This document shows positions 24,877 to 33,871 of a stretch of 64,000 nt of DNA, in pieces. The notes under the pieces were generated by a model. It worked only from the letters and a program-made list of their open reading frames with translations, was not told the DNA's origin and searched no databases. The DNA is taken from NCBI RefSeq assembly GCF_001685025.1, contig NZ_MAYU01000022.1, positions 62,001 to 126,000 on the forward strand, read 5' to 3'. Made by a program: the position numbers and the translations under genes. Within the stretch, counting starts at the first letter, position 1. Each line of letters begins with the position of its first letter. This DNA is from Bacillus sp. FJAT-27225 (GTDB lineage: Bacteria; Bacillota; Bacilli; Bacillales; Cytobacillaceae).

Positions 24877-25305
24877 ATGGCTGTTGATGTTTATCTTGTT
24901 TTTAATGGCAATTGCCGGGAAGCAGTCGAATTTTACGCAGGGGTATTTAAAACAGAGACACCAAAAATTATGACTTTTGGTGAATCACCGCAAAGTCCGG
25001 AATACCCGCTTCCTGAGGAAGCAAAAAATTTAGTGATGCACGCTCGTCTTAACATCGATGGAAGCAATGTCATGTTTTCTGATACCTTCCCTGGCCAGCC
25101 CTTTGTAAAAGGCAACAACGTTACACTTGCACTAATCAGTAAAAATACCGAAGATTTAAAATCCTGGTATGAACAACTAAAAGATGGCGGTAAAGTTGAA
25201 ATGGAACTGCAGGAAACCTTCTGGAGCAAGCTTTATGGCCAAGTGACAGATAAATTGGGAATCCATTGGCAGCTTAACTATGACAATGGTGAAATGTCGA
25301 TGTAA
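24877..25305 (+). CDS. VOC-family protein, PhnB-like
   Basis: The 142-residue protein starts VDVYLVFNGNCREAVEFYAGVF and holds KIMTFGESP, LNIDGSNVMFSDTFPG and KLYGQVTDKLGIHWQLNY, the order of PhnB/YjdN-like vicinal-oxygen-chelate proteins. The reaction is unknown for most members. AAGGAGG lies 7 bases before the ATG, and the hairpin at 25320 ends the transcript. Confidence 0.85.
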   Translation: MAVDVYLVFNGNCREAVEFYAGVFKTETPKIMTFGESPQSPEYPLPEEAKNLVMHARLNIDGSNVMFSDTFPGQPFVKGNNVTLALISKNTEDLKSWYEQLKDGGKVEMELQETFWSKLYGQVTDKLGIHWQLNYDNGEMSM

Positions 25306-25319
25306 AGTAAAACTTCAAT

Positions 25320-25346
25320 CAGTGGGGGCTTCTTCATCCCCCACTG
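25320..25346 (+). terminator. Terminator after the PhnB-like gene
   Basis: CAGTGGGGG pairs with CCCCCACTG around CTTCTTCAT. It also lies at the end of the TOMM operon, which stops at 25384 on the other strand. Confidence 0.75.
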
Positions 25347-25383
25347 TTCTCCCATGAAAAAAAGTACGTTTCGTTTTCCTTTC

Positions 25384-26955
25384 CTAACTAAGCAAACTCC
25401 CTCTTAACCAGGCGCGCGGCCGGTATGGTCCGACAGGAATTTGAATCAGACTGGTTTTCTCTTTAGAATCAATCCTGTATAGTTCATCTGAGTGGTTCAC
25501 ATCAAATCCCAGCAATGGATGGCCACCCATTCCCAAAGCACCAGACACCAGGAGCAGCCTTTGCACAAGAATGCCCGCTTCCATCTGTTGAATGCGGTAC
25601 CCTCTGTACCCCAATATCTCCTTGAGGTGATTCTTGTCTCCAACCACATGCATACAGAGTGGAACTTGATACAAATTTACATTGGGCATCGTTAACCCAT
25701 ATTGTAAAAACTCCCGGTAATCCCCACTTGCTATTCTCTGTAGTGCATGAGTGCGATTGTCATACGAATAGGCACCGTCAGGAATTCCCTCTACATGATT
25801 AAAACAGCCATATAAGGAAACTCGGTTGTCAATATGGTCCAGTCCATCGTCAAGATCATGTTGATACAAGAATGAAAGTGTCTCTTTTAATAAAGTGGAT
25901 ACTTGTGTTCGACTTACTTTTCCTAACGTAAAATCCCGCTCAGGAGAGTACCGCTCCCTGCAGACAGATGCCAAATCGTACGAGAAATCCTCGGTGAATG
26001 GCAGAAAGACCATCTCTGTACTTAAGGAATTCCGGGCATTATTTTTTTTGCATTTTACAAAGGATTGTGTTGTTTCAACCATCGATGCTTCATTCATTTT
26101 TCTCATCATCGCATAATCAAAAACTCTTTTTGAACGATTATAGGTAGCATGATTTAGCTCCGGTACTTCCTTGCACAATTCAGATGCAGACACCCTATCT
26201 CTTTTCTCGTTGCCAACTTTTATTGGTTTCGTGCTTAAGGGAATAACCGCATATACACTTTCCTCTTGGTCAGATAATCCTAGTAAATGATTAAGTGACC
26301 GATCAAGAAATTGATAACAAACCCGCGTTGAGAATCCCATCACATTGGCCACTTCCAGGGATTGGCCAATGACCACTCCAGCATCCAGCCCTTGAAGCCT
26401 GTAAGAAAAATTATTGTACTTATAGAAGTTTTTCCAAAAAACCGTTGAGACAAAAACAGTGCAAAAGCAGTCTGGAATAGCAAGGCTATCCGCAAGGCTT
26501 CTGGATAAGTAGCCGTCGTAATTTCCTTCCCTTACCAAAATTAGACGATGATGCGCCACGTCGTAATGGTAAATTCCTTTAGGGGCGTCTTCCAGCTTGA
26601 TATACACATATAATTCATTCGGATACAGCGCCCCCCCTGCGGGAACAGACCTTCGTAACGATTGTGTGAAACTCACATTCTTCCCATCAATCCCATCAGG
26701 TAAAGCTGGAGTTTGAGAGAATTGAGTCAAACCGTACACATACCATAAGAAATGGCCAAGCTCCTCAAGGCTGGGACTCAGCTTAGCTTCTCTTTTTCCG
26801 AGAGTTAAGGGCACGTCTGCGGTTAGAGGAATCTCTGGCAAGCCTCGGTATAATTTATAAGGAAGCGGCGCGTCTTCCCAATCTACCTTCCAATCTGGCG
26901 GAAAGCATTTTTCAGTTTCAAAATGCAGTTGGTGCAGAAATGTTTCTAGCTCCAA
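25384..26955 (-). CDS. SagB/ThcOx-type dehydrogenase of the TOMM operon
   Basis: The 523-residue protein contains two nitroreductase-fold halves. The first has the SagB signature SFTQSLRRSVPAGGALYPNELYV with GIYHYD downstream; the second half repeats the fold (DGAYSYDNRTHALQRI, MEAGILVQRLLLVSGALGMG). The length and double domain match the FMN-dependent dehydrogenases of heterocycloanthracin clusters, which oxidise azolines to thiazoles or oxazoles. The start is a TTG 9 bases after AGGAGG. It is the last gene of the operon, 24 bp after the YcaO gene. Confidence 0.9.
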   Translation of the reverse strand: MELETFLHQLHFETEKCFPPDWKVDWEDAPLPYKLYRGLPEIPLTADVPLTLGKREAKLSPSLEELGHFLWYVYGLTQFSQTPALPDGIDGKNVSFTQSLRRSVPAGGALYPNELYVYIKLEDAPKGIYHYDVAHHRLILVREGNYDGYLSRSLADSLAIPDCFCTVFVSTVFWKNFYKYNNFSYRLQGLDAGVVIGQSLEVANVMGFSTRVCYQFLDRSLNHLLGLSDQEESVYAVIPLSTKPIKVGNEKRDRVSASELCKEVPELNHATYNRSKRVFDYAMMRKMNEASMVETTQSFVKCKKNNARNSLSTEMVFLPFTEDFSYDLASVCRERYSPERDFTLGKVSRTQVSTLLKETLSFLYQHDLDDGLDHIDNRVSLYGCFNHVEGIPDGAYSYDNRTHALQRIASGDYREFLQYGLTMPNVNLYQVPLCMHVVGDKNHLKEILGYRGYRIQQMEAGILVQRLLLVSGALGMGGHPLLGFDVNHSDELYRIDSKEKTSLIQIPVGPYRPRAWLRGSLLS

Positions 26956-26979
26956 AACGTTTGTCCTCCTAATCTTCCA

Positions 26980-28920
26980 CTATGGGAATGGATGGGGAAA
27001 TGAATTAAGCTGTTCATACGTTAAGGGTTTCGCCGCAAATCCTAGCTGCATCGGTACCGTAAGCACCCTTTCCAGCCCTTTCACCCGGGTAAGGTGATGC
27101 CCAAAGGTCATTGGCAGCATACCGGGAATGATTACTTTGACACAAAATAATCCATTTCGTTTGGTGATGGGCGTGGTTTGGTCAACTACAATCACATCAA
27201 GGTTCAAACGCTGGAACGTCTGAAGAATATCCAGTAGATCATCTTTTAAATCAGCATGGGCCGGTGGCTCCTTGAATTCCTGAGAAAACGTACGGAGGGG
27301 ACGATGGTCATTTAATAAAAAATTCAGCCGTTCCTCCGCTTCTCGCAGACCGTAAAGCATCCCATGGTCCTCCATGGTACGGACTGCGAAAGGATCTTGG
27401 AGCATCCTTTCATATTTCTTCCTGTTTGTCTCCAATTTTTCATCATCTCTAAACATCATTCCGGCAAGCTCGAAAATCGTGCTCTTTACAGCCCTTATGG
27501 GATCCGGGTTTGCACCTGCTGCACAAATAATGTTTACACCGTTCGACCTTTTATTTTTCGCTATGGCCCAAACACTTGGAATTCCATGTTCCATCGTCGA
27601 ATTGTAACAATAAAGGTCATATCCGGCCACATCTTGAATACGGTCCACCATCAGCTGTAATTCTTTATCGTTAGCAGAACGAAGATCAAGCCGTGGGAGG
27701 GATAGCTTGGCATACCACGTTAACAAAAATGAATCCCTCTCGACGACCTCCATAATGGCATGGAAAATCGCTTCCTCCAAACTCCCGCCTAATGCACATC
27801 CGTTGGAGGTTTCATATATAAAGCCCTCCCCGCAGCTTAAACTATAATAGGCAAGTAATTTTGGAACCAGAATTGGCCGTTCTTGTAAAAATGAGTAGCC
27901 CCATACCCAATCCATTGGAGCATCAGGATCGAACCTTTTAAAAGGAAAATGAGGCTTTTCATATTGCTCAGATTCATGGACACCTACACTCGCAGGATTT
28001 AATGCGTTATTTTCTAAATGGTGATAACTATCCCGAACGACTGTCCTTTTTCCACGGGGCTCGATTCCGCAATATCGCTCCAAGCCTTCCAAGATAGCAG
28101 TCAGTTCACTCATATCATAAAAATTCGTCCTTCCTGCTACTCCCTCATTCCCTTCAAACAAAGGCATGTTCACTAAAACATCAGCAAACGGCAGTCTAAC
28201 ATCCTGCATTTTTCCATTCATAAGCCCGGTACGTGGATCGAGGTAATCTTTAACCAGCCCAGTTTTTAATTCGTCCATTGAACGGCTGCGATAACCGCTA
28301 CCATTAATTTTAGGACTGGATTCCAGTCGAATTTGAGCTAATTCGGGTATATCATGGGGTAATGAACTGCATATTGGGCACGATGGGTCAGGCAAGAAAA
28401 AGTGAAGAGAGGCCGATAACGTTTTCAGGTTCATCATGAACACTTTTTCCTTTACGTTACTGGGTTCTCCCTGAAGAATCCTCCGCACTTCATTGCTTAT
28501 TAACTCTGCCATTTGAGATAATCCCATTCGCGATACCCAAGCATCTTTCTGTACACTTTCTTCTGCTGCGATTTTCCCTTGAAGATTCCACATTTCTTGA
28601 CGATCTGGCCCTGCAATAATACGACGGATATCGGCGCAGCAAGAACACCCCTGTGTATCCGGCCGTACGAACGGACCGATGATTCCTTCCCCGAACGAGA
28701 CGAAACCTCGAAGCCATGGGATACCTTCAGCCCTAAAACGTTCTTCTGCTTTATGATGTGCCTTTGGATGCCAGGAATCGTGGAGGACCAGTGCTAATTC
28801 TATTTCAGACGGAATGTCTTCTTCGATACTTTGACGCTTAATGGAAAAGCTTCCGGATAATTGATTATAGACAAAATCCGCTAACAAACCCTTTCCATCC
28901 ATTAGTACTTGGGCAGCCAT
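26980..28920 (-). CDS. TOMM YcaO cyclodehydratase (fused ThiF-like/YcaO)
   Basis: The 646-residue protein has an N-terminal ThiF-like domain (about 1-190) with cysteines at 92, 94, 95 and 181, 184 (GCSCCAD and CPICS) that should bind zinc, and a YcaO domain (about 220-646). YcaO features include TNFYDMSELTAILEGLERYCG, TSNGCALGGSLEEAIFHAIMEVVERD with the ATP-binding acidic residues, and the proline-ending C-terminus SFPHPFP seen in azoline-forming YcaOs. It makes azoline rings from Cys and Ser of the precursor. It overlaps the upstream gene by one base (TAATG), with GAGGAGGG just before the ATG. Confidence 0.92.
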   Translation of the reverse strand: MAAQVLMDGKGLLADFVYNQLSGSFSIKRQSIEEDIPSEIELALVLHDSWHPKAHHKAEERFRAEGIPWLRGFVSFGEGIIGPFVRPDTQGCSCCADIRRIIAGPDRQEMWNLQGKIAAEESVQKDAWVSRMGLSQMAELISNEVRRILQGEPSNVKEKVFMMNLKTLSASLHFFLPDPSCPICSSLPHDIPELAQIRLESSPKINGSGYRSRSMDELKTGLVKDYLDPRTGLMNGKMQDVRLPFADVLVNMPLFEGNEGVAGRTNFYDMSELTAILEGLERYCGIEPRGKRTVVRDSYHHLENNALNPASVGVHESEQYEKPHFPFKRFDPDAPMDWVWGYSFLQERPILVPKLLAYYSLSCGEGFIYETSNGCALGGSLEEAIFHAIMEVVERDSFLLTWYAKLSLPRLDLRSANDKELQLMVDRIQDVAGYDLYCYNSTMEHGIPSVWAIAKNKRSNGVNIICAAGANPDPIRAVKSTIFELAGMMFRDDEKLETNRKKYERMLQDPFAVRTMEDHGMLYGLREAEERLNFLLNDHRPLRTFSQEFKEPPAHADLKDDLLDILQTFQRLNLDVIVVDQTTPITKRNGLFCVKVIIPGMLPMTFGHHLTRVKGLERVLTVPMQLGFAAKPLTYEQLNSFPHPFP

Positions 28921-30887
28921 TATGTTCCCTCCTCCCGAACCTGTACACCATACACCCCTGCTAATTCTTCTTTTAAAAAAGGTTCGAACGAGAGATCATA
29001 AACAACTAAGCGTTTCCGGTTTTCTTTTAAGACTCCAATGGAAGACTGCAGCAATTCTAATTGATTCAGTCCATTACAAGAAGGAATGTTGAGTTTGATT
29101 GCCTTTTTTCCCCGAAAATCGGCTGGTTCTTTTTTCTGCCCCACCACTGAATGTGCCTGGTTTTGTGCAACTAAAAGCGCTTGTTGTAATGCATTTTGCA
29201 AGGCATACGTTAAAGTTAACCCTGCCTTCGTGAAACTTTCGCCATTCGACCTTACCCGTATGACAGGAAAACCGAGAATATCGTCTCTTAACTCGATGAT
29301 CACCGGACCATTTAAGGTGTTCAGTGCCTTTAAATAATATCTGCAATTCTTATCTTCTATTGATTCTTGCTGCAAATCTAAAATCGTGCCCGTGCCTGGT
29401 TGAGCTTCGTTTCTTTCTTTTAATTCTTCATCTAAATAGTTTTGCAGCCCTCGGCAAACGGCCTCTTCGATTGTTTCCCCTGCACCGATACCGATAAAGC
29501 CCTCTGAAACGCTCGAGTCAACATGATGATCCTGATTATTAATTCCCCTGACATTGGGATCGATCAAGTGTGAAACATACATTTCAATACCCGTCAACCC
29601 GGCATTCCTTTTGGCCTCCTCATGTGTTAAACCGGCACATATCACTTCCGGAAGAAGGTCTGCTGGACCTTCGGAAACTGGATTAACTGCTTGAACAAAG
29701 CACTGTGCCAGGGGAAGCTGTATTAAATCCCGTTCCTCCCATGAATGGAAAATTCCAATCTCTTCAGAAGTTAACCCACTGAAATAGTCCAATAGTTCAT
29801 TAGGTGGAGAATCTCTGTTAGATTCATGCCCCATCCTTAAACCAATGTCTTCAACCAGCCTCGGAGTTGTATCTGCAGATGTAACCAACGGGTGTGCAAT
29901 GAATGATAACCAGTTGCCTTCTAATGTTTCAGGATTAAGCAGATAAATTTGATTACTTTGATTGGGACCTGCAATTCCAACAGCTTTCTTGAAAAATTCA
30001 AATACAAGGACATTTGCCAGTATTGATCCTGTTGTTGAAGAGAAGTTGTTAGGCTGCGGTTCAACTCCAACGGCAGATTGATGAAGGCGGCGCCATGCTG
30101 ACCCCCAGCATCCATCTGATTCTGGATGAACGACTGGACCTGATAGCCCTGCTTGCTCAAAACAAATGGCTGGCACGAATACCTTTCTTTCCTGCTTGCA
30201 AACACTATTAAGAGTCCTTAGTTCATTTACATTTCCATCCTGTGAGACATATAGAACCCCATCATAGTCTCTTACAGCTTGTTTCCAAAAAATTTGGTTT
30301 GCCTCTTTTTCGAATGGAACCTCTTTAACCTCCACCTCAGCATCAGCTTCACGGGCATTCTCCACTAACTCATGAATTCGCTGCCTTTTTGTAGGCATCG
30401 ATTCCGTTACCATAAAATCGAATTTAGGTAGACCCGATTCAATTAATGCACTCACTAATGAAACAAGCATGGGACCAGCTCCGACAGCCAGAACTTTAGC
30501 CTGACGGAATTCCTGAAAGCGGTACGCGCCAGAATCAACAAAGTTCTCAATAAATTCAATTTGCGAAGAATATTTTTCAAGAACTGTACGTTTTAATTGA
30601 TGAGGTTGATCTTGACTGATATCTCGCACAAAGCCATTCTGGCATAACGTTTCACCAATCTCATATACTCTGGTCTGATACGGAACCGTTAGTCCCGCTG
30701 TTAGTTCTCCCAATGTCTGCTCCCCATTGAACATCGGCATCAGTGTTTCAATCCAGTGATAAATGGTACTGCCTTTCATGCGGAATGAGCTTTCGTTATT
30801 TCTAAAATACACACCACCTTCTGGGTCGGGTAGATAAACTGTATCTCTTTTTACTTTCAGGCGCGTGGACGAGTTCAGTTTTGTCAT
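28920..30887 (-). CDS. Thiazole-containing bacteriocin maturation protein (ThiF-like)
   Basis: The product of about 655 residues matches the ThiF-like maturation proteins found beside heterocycloanthracin-type YcaO genes. VKRDTVYLPDPEGGVYFRNNESSFRMKG opens it, AKVLAVGAGPMLVSLVSALIES forms a degenerate E1-like nucleotide fold, and the C-terminal half is specific to this family. Its role is inferred: recognition of the leader peptide and partnership with the YcaO enzyme. I start at the ATG (MTKLNSSTRL) 6 bases after AAGGAGG; the open frame extends 33 codons upstream without a site. It follows the precursor gene after a terminator hairpin. Confidence 0.88.
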   Translation of the reverse strand: MTKLNSSTRLKVKRDTVYLPDPEGGVYFRNNESSFRMKGSTIYHWIETLMPMFNGEQTLGELTAGLTVPYQTRVYEIGETLCQNGFVRDISQDQPHQLKRTVLEKYSSQIEFIENFVDSGAYRFQEFRQAKVLAVGAGPMLVSLVSALIESGLPKFDFMVTESMPTKRQRIHELVENAREADAEVEVKEVPFEKEANQIFWKQAVRDYDGVLYVSQDGNVNELRTLNSVCKQERKVFVPAICFEQAGLSGPVVHPESDGCWGSAWRRLHQSAVGVEPQPNNFSSTTGSILANVLVFEFFKKAVGIAGPNQSNQIYLLNPETLEGNWLSFIAHPLVTSADTTPRLVEDIGLRMGHESNRDSPPNELLDYFSGLTSEEIGIFHSWEERDLIQLPLAQCFVQAVNPVSEGPADLLPEVICAGLTHEEAKRNAGLTGIEMYVSHLIDPNVRGINNQDHHVDSSVSEGFIGIGAGETIEEAVCRGLQNYLDEELKERNEAQPGTGTILDLQQESIEDKNCRYYLKALNTLNGPVIIELRDDILGFPVIRVRSNGESFTKAGLTLTYALQNALQQALLVAQNQAHSVVGQKKEPADFRGKKAIKLNIPSCNGLNQLELLQSSIGVLKENRKRLVVYDLSFEPFLKEELAGVYGVQVREEGT

Positions 30888-30966
30888 TCTGCTCCTCCTT
30901 ATTTCTAATCGATTCCAACTATGCACTACCATTTTATGTAGTTTAATTTGTCCGTTATGATTAACT

Positions 30967-31006
30967 AAAAAGCAGTACCCCTGCAATCATGCAAGGGTAC
31001 TGCTTT
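30967..31006 (-). terminator. Terminator/attenuator between precursor and maturation genes
   Basis: AAAGCAGTACCCCTGC and GCAAGGGTACTGCTTT pair perfectly except at the centre, followed on the minus strand by TTTTTAG. Leakage here would make much precursor and less enzyme. Confidence 0.85.
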
Positions 31007-31041
31007 TTATCTTTAAATCACCGAAATTTTGAAATGAACGA

Positions 31042-31290
31042 TTAACCCCAACAGCGATGACATCTAAAACAATTAAAACAACTGAAGAAACAACTGAAGA
31101 AACAACTAAAACAGCTAAAGCAACTAAAGCAGCGAAAACCGCCACAACGATGAAAGCCTCCGCAACGGCCAAACCCTCCAAACATACCAAATTGACGTGC
31201 ATCCTCACTATAAGGATCCAGATGATTTAACTCGCCAACTTGGTATGGGGCCATTTCCAAGCTTTGTAATTGATTTTGAAAATTATGCAT
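31042..31290 (-). CDS. Heterocycloanthracin/sonorensin-like TOMM precursor peptide
   Basis: The 82-residue peptide has a leader (about 1-33) starting HNFQNQLQSLEMAPYQVGE, which matches the conserved leader of the Bacillus heterocycloanthracin family, and a core (about 34-82) starting FGMFGGFGRCGGF. The core holds 11 cysteines, at 43, 49, 54, 57, 60, 63, 67, 71, 74, 77 and 80, in Cys-Phe-Ser repeats, with five serines between them; many are likely azole sites. AAGGAG lies 7 bases before the ATG. The gene leads an operon with all three modification enzymes. No transporter or immunity gene is adjacent. Confidence 0.92.
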   Translation of the reverse strand: MHNFQNQLQSLEMAPYQVGELNHLDPYSEDARQFGMFGGFGRCGGFHRCGGFRCFSCFSCFSCFFSCFFSCFNCFRCHRCWG

Positions 31291-31770
31291 TTTTCTTCTC
31301 CTTTGTATTTATTATCAGGTTAGCTGACACCTGACGCTGAGAGTGGATTGAAGTTTGGGCAATTAACATCCATCAGATAATTCGTGTACTCTCCTCAACA
31401 AAATATGTTTGCTTTTAGGCCGTTGTTACTGATGTAAGAGCCTAAATATAAAACATCAAGCATTCCGTTTCTAGAAATTGCTTGCGGACGAATATTCTTT
31501 CTAGGGTTTACACATAATTCCAATAGGGCAAGGTACTTAGCCACCTTCTCACACTACCGAGTTCTGTTCCACATAAGGCGCAAAAAGGAGGATATCCTGA
31601 TAGCTAGAGCTATCAGGATATCCTCCTTTTTCCTTTATGTTGTCTGCTTCAGTTGTGGATTGGTTACAACTTAAACTATATAACCGCCTGCATTTGATGT
31701 TTACGCCCACTTCAACACTTATCTGATTTCTTCTCCAAGTCCCGCGAACAACAGAGATGGCGGGACTTTT
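31291..31770. other. Intergenic region between the TOMM operon and lrgB
   Basis: About 480 bp with the promoter side of the precursor gene, a 24-bp-arm inverted repeat (31582-31631) and a smaller GTCCCGC/GGCGGGAC hairpin at 31739-31766. No gene seen. Confidence 0.5.
31582..31631. terminator. Perfect 24-bp-arm inverted repeat, bidirectional terminator
   Basis: The arms AAAAAGGAGGATATCCTGAT-AGCT and their exact complement surround only two bases (AG). A/T runs on both sides make it a terminator for either strand; it ends lrgAB transcripts on the minus strand. Confidence 0.8.
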
Positions 31771-32457
31771 TTATAAATGAAAGATGGTATATACCAATGG
31801 CAGAATAATCGATGTGATAATAGCTGCGAATCCCATTGCTACGCTTGCTGCAGCTCCTTGAATGGGGCCCTCGGATAAAGCTTGGCTCGTACCTATCGCA
31901 TGGGAGACAGTCCCCAGTCCAAATCCCCGTGAAAAATGATCGGAAATTTTCAGTGCATTTAGGATGATTGGACCAAATACCGCTCCGAAAACACCAGCGA
32001 TTATGACAAATGCGACCGCAAGTGAAGGGTTTCCATCAAGAAGCATGACGGTTTCAATCGCAACAGGAGTTGTGACTGCTTTGACTGCTGATGCTTTTTG
32101 GATGGATTCAGAAAATCCCAGTAGTTTAGAAATGAAAATTGCACTCGCTATTGTTGACATCGTACCAATAACCAATCCAATAATAGCAGGAATAAATTTT
32201 TCCTTTATGATCAGCCGGTTCTTATACAAAGGAACTGCAAGCGCAACCGTCGCAGGTCCTAACATGTATGTGATCCAGTCTTTGGCTGGTTGATATTGTT
32301 CATAGCTGACATCCAGTAAATGCAGGAATACAATAATCAGTGCGGTTGCTGTCAGTATGGGGGTTGTGAATGGGGATTTGACACGTTTGGATAGAGTAAC
32401 CGCAACCACATAGAAGACGATAGTGACTGAAATACTAACTAGAGTGAGAGTGTTTAT
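31771..32457 (-). CDS. lrgB: LrgB-family antiholin-like membrane protein
   Basis: The frame shows the LrgB family features VKSPFTTPILTATALIIVFL, then LGPATVALAVPLYKN and AVKAVTTPVAIETVM, and GTVSHAIGTSQAL near the end. At the first standard start (GTG 32409) it is 212 residues and lacks the first helix. An in-frame ATA at 32457, 10 bases behind GAAGGGAG, adds NTLTLVSISVTIVFYV and gives 228 residues, the family length. I use the ATA; an ATG-to-ATA change or a base error would explain it. It overlaps the end of lrgA by 23 bases. LrgAB control murein hydrolase activity or metabolite export. Confidence 0.85.
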   Translation of the reverse strand: MNTLTLVSISVTIVFYVVAVTLSKRVKSPFTTPILTATALIIVFLHLLDVSYEQYQPAKDWITYMLGPATVALAVPLYKNRLIIKEKFIPAIIGLVIGTMSTIASAIFISKLLGFSESIQKASAVKAVTTPVAIETVMLLDGNPSLAVAFVIIAGVFGAVFGPIILNALKISDHFSRGFGLGTVSHAIGTSQALSEGPIQGAAASVAMGFAAIITSIILPLVYTIFHL

Positions 32458-32821
32458 CTTTGCCCGGCTCCCTTCTAGATAAGTACTCTGTCAACTTTGC
32501 TGCAACCATTAGTCCAATAATCGTGCTTCCTGCAATCATGATGAGTAATTGCAAACCAACGGAATTGATCAGGCTTCCATAGTTCATCAAACCAACAGCA
32601 ATCGGTATGAAAAAAAAGCCGAGGTGTTTATTTAAAAATGCTGCACCCTTGTCGATATACCGTAATTGAATGATTTTGCTTGATAACAATAGATATAAAA
32701 GGATCATACCTAACACGCTCGTCGGTATAGGCAAATGGAAATACCTGACGATGAAAATAGAACATTGATACACAGCCCAAATCAAACATAGTTGAGCCAA
32801 AAACAGCACTGCTTTTTTCAC
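32435..32821 (-). CDS. lrgA: LrgA/CidA-family holin-like protein
   Basis: The product of about 128 residues has four membrane segments and the CidA/LrgA features FHLPIPTSVLGMILLYLLLSS, then FLNKHLGFFFIPIAVGLMNY and a charged C-terminus, REPGKDKHSHSS. The start is a GTG 9 bases after AAAGGA; the TTG nine bases further upstream overlaps that site. It is followed by lrgB with overlapping frames. No lytSR-type regulator is adjacent. Confidence 0.88.
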   Translation of the reverse strand: MKKAVLFLAQLCLIWAVYQCSIFIVRYFHLPIPTSVLGMILLYLLLSSKIIQLRYIDKGAAFLNKHLGFFFIPIAVGLMNYGSLINSVGLQLLIMIAGSTIIGLMVAAKLTEYLSRREPGKDKHSHSS

Positions 32822-32830
32822 CCGATACAA

Positions 32831-33186
32831 TCCTTTCAGCTAAAATGAAAAAAATTAAAAACCTAAAGATCGGATTAGAATGCCTTTGAATACTGCTTCT
32901 AATCGACCTTTAAGTTTTCTCGGTAGTTTACTAAATTGGATACGGCATTTATGCCTCGGTCCGTAATCCATCATTTATCCATATTCTTATGTTATTTAAT
33001 TTGGTGATGTGCTAATCATATCAGGACATCCCAAACTTGTATAGCACCAATGCATGAATAATTTTTTCCATAAGACAATCGATTAGCAGCGAGAGTCGGG
33101 AGATTGAGTCTATTTAGCTATTCTATGTACAGTCCTGTCGTGTATCATGAAAATTACGGAGTCGCGCACCAGTCCCTCCGTCCTTT
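32831..33186. other. Intergenic region upstream of lrgA
   Basis: About 355 bp. GATTAGAA and TTCTAATC around 17 bases (32872-32905) form a small hairpin near the lrgA start; it may be a regulatory element. Nothing else recognised. Confidence 0.4.
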
Positions 33187-33699
33187 TCATCGGAGTGCGC
33201 TCTTTTTCAATAGTTCCAGAACATAATTTTCCCGCCTAATCCAACCATTATGTTCGAGCTCTGCACACAATTTATCGTTTTCCTCAATGGCTTCCCCAAT
33301 TGTGACCCAAACAGGGGTAAATCCCAAATCAAGCTCATATCCATCCAATAGTTGATCTGCCTTTTTCGGTGTTCTAATCGTACATTCATAATAATATGAC
33401 TTCATTTGAAAAATAGCGTTTGAATCAAATTCATCAATATGGCTTTCGACTACCACTCCGATTTGCTGTCCTACTTCACAATCAACATAGCCAGTTTCCT
33501 CAGCAATTTCTCTGATCAAAGCATCGACATGGCTTTCATTCTTTTCCACACCACCGCCAGGAAACTTATAATCTCCTTTATTGTTTTGGACGAGCAATAT
33601 TTTATCCTGTGAAAGAATGACAGCTCGTACCGCTTCTCTATAATTGACCTTCATTTCTGCTTGTGTGTCGTACTCATCCTTAAATAACTTGTAGAACAT
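33187..33699 (-). CDS. NUDIX hydrolase
   Basis: The 170-residue protein has a complete NUDIX box, GGGVEKNESHVDALIREIAEETGY, near residues 48-71, preceded by AVILSQDKILLVQNNKGDYKFPG, typical of Bacillus NUDIX proteins. It should hydrolyse a nucleoside-diphosphate-type substrate; no substrate can be read. AGGAGG lies before the ATG. It stands alone, divergent from the LytTR gene. Confidence 0.88.
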   Translation of the reverse strand: MFYKLFKDEYDTQAEMKVNYREAVRAVILSQDKILLVQNNKGDYKFPGGGVEKNESHVDALIREIAEETGYVDCEVGQQIGVVVESHIDEFDSNAIFQMKSYYYECTIRTPKKADQLLDGYELDLGFTPVWVTIGEAIEENDKLCAELEHNGWIRRENYVLELLKKSALR

Positions 33700-33871
33700 A
33701 CATATGTCTCCTCCTAATATAAATACTGCCCAAACATTCTATTTTAGGGGATCTCTCCCCCTTTATCAAAAATTTTAAAATAAATTGGCAGTTGAGTAAA
33801 TTATTGTATATCGTTCAATTTAAAATTGATAAGATTATAGAATAAGATGATGGTTCCAAAGGGTGATGACA

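Noticed and set aside
30987-31208. Alternative frame over the TOMM precursor, rich in Val and Ala
   Set aside because: It lacks a ribosome site; the overlapping frame has the conserved leader and Cys core.
31582-31631. Transposon end or MITE
   Set aside because: No target duplication and A/T tails typical of terminators; the inverted repeat has only a 2-bp centre.
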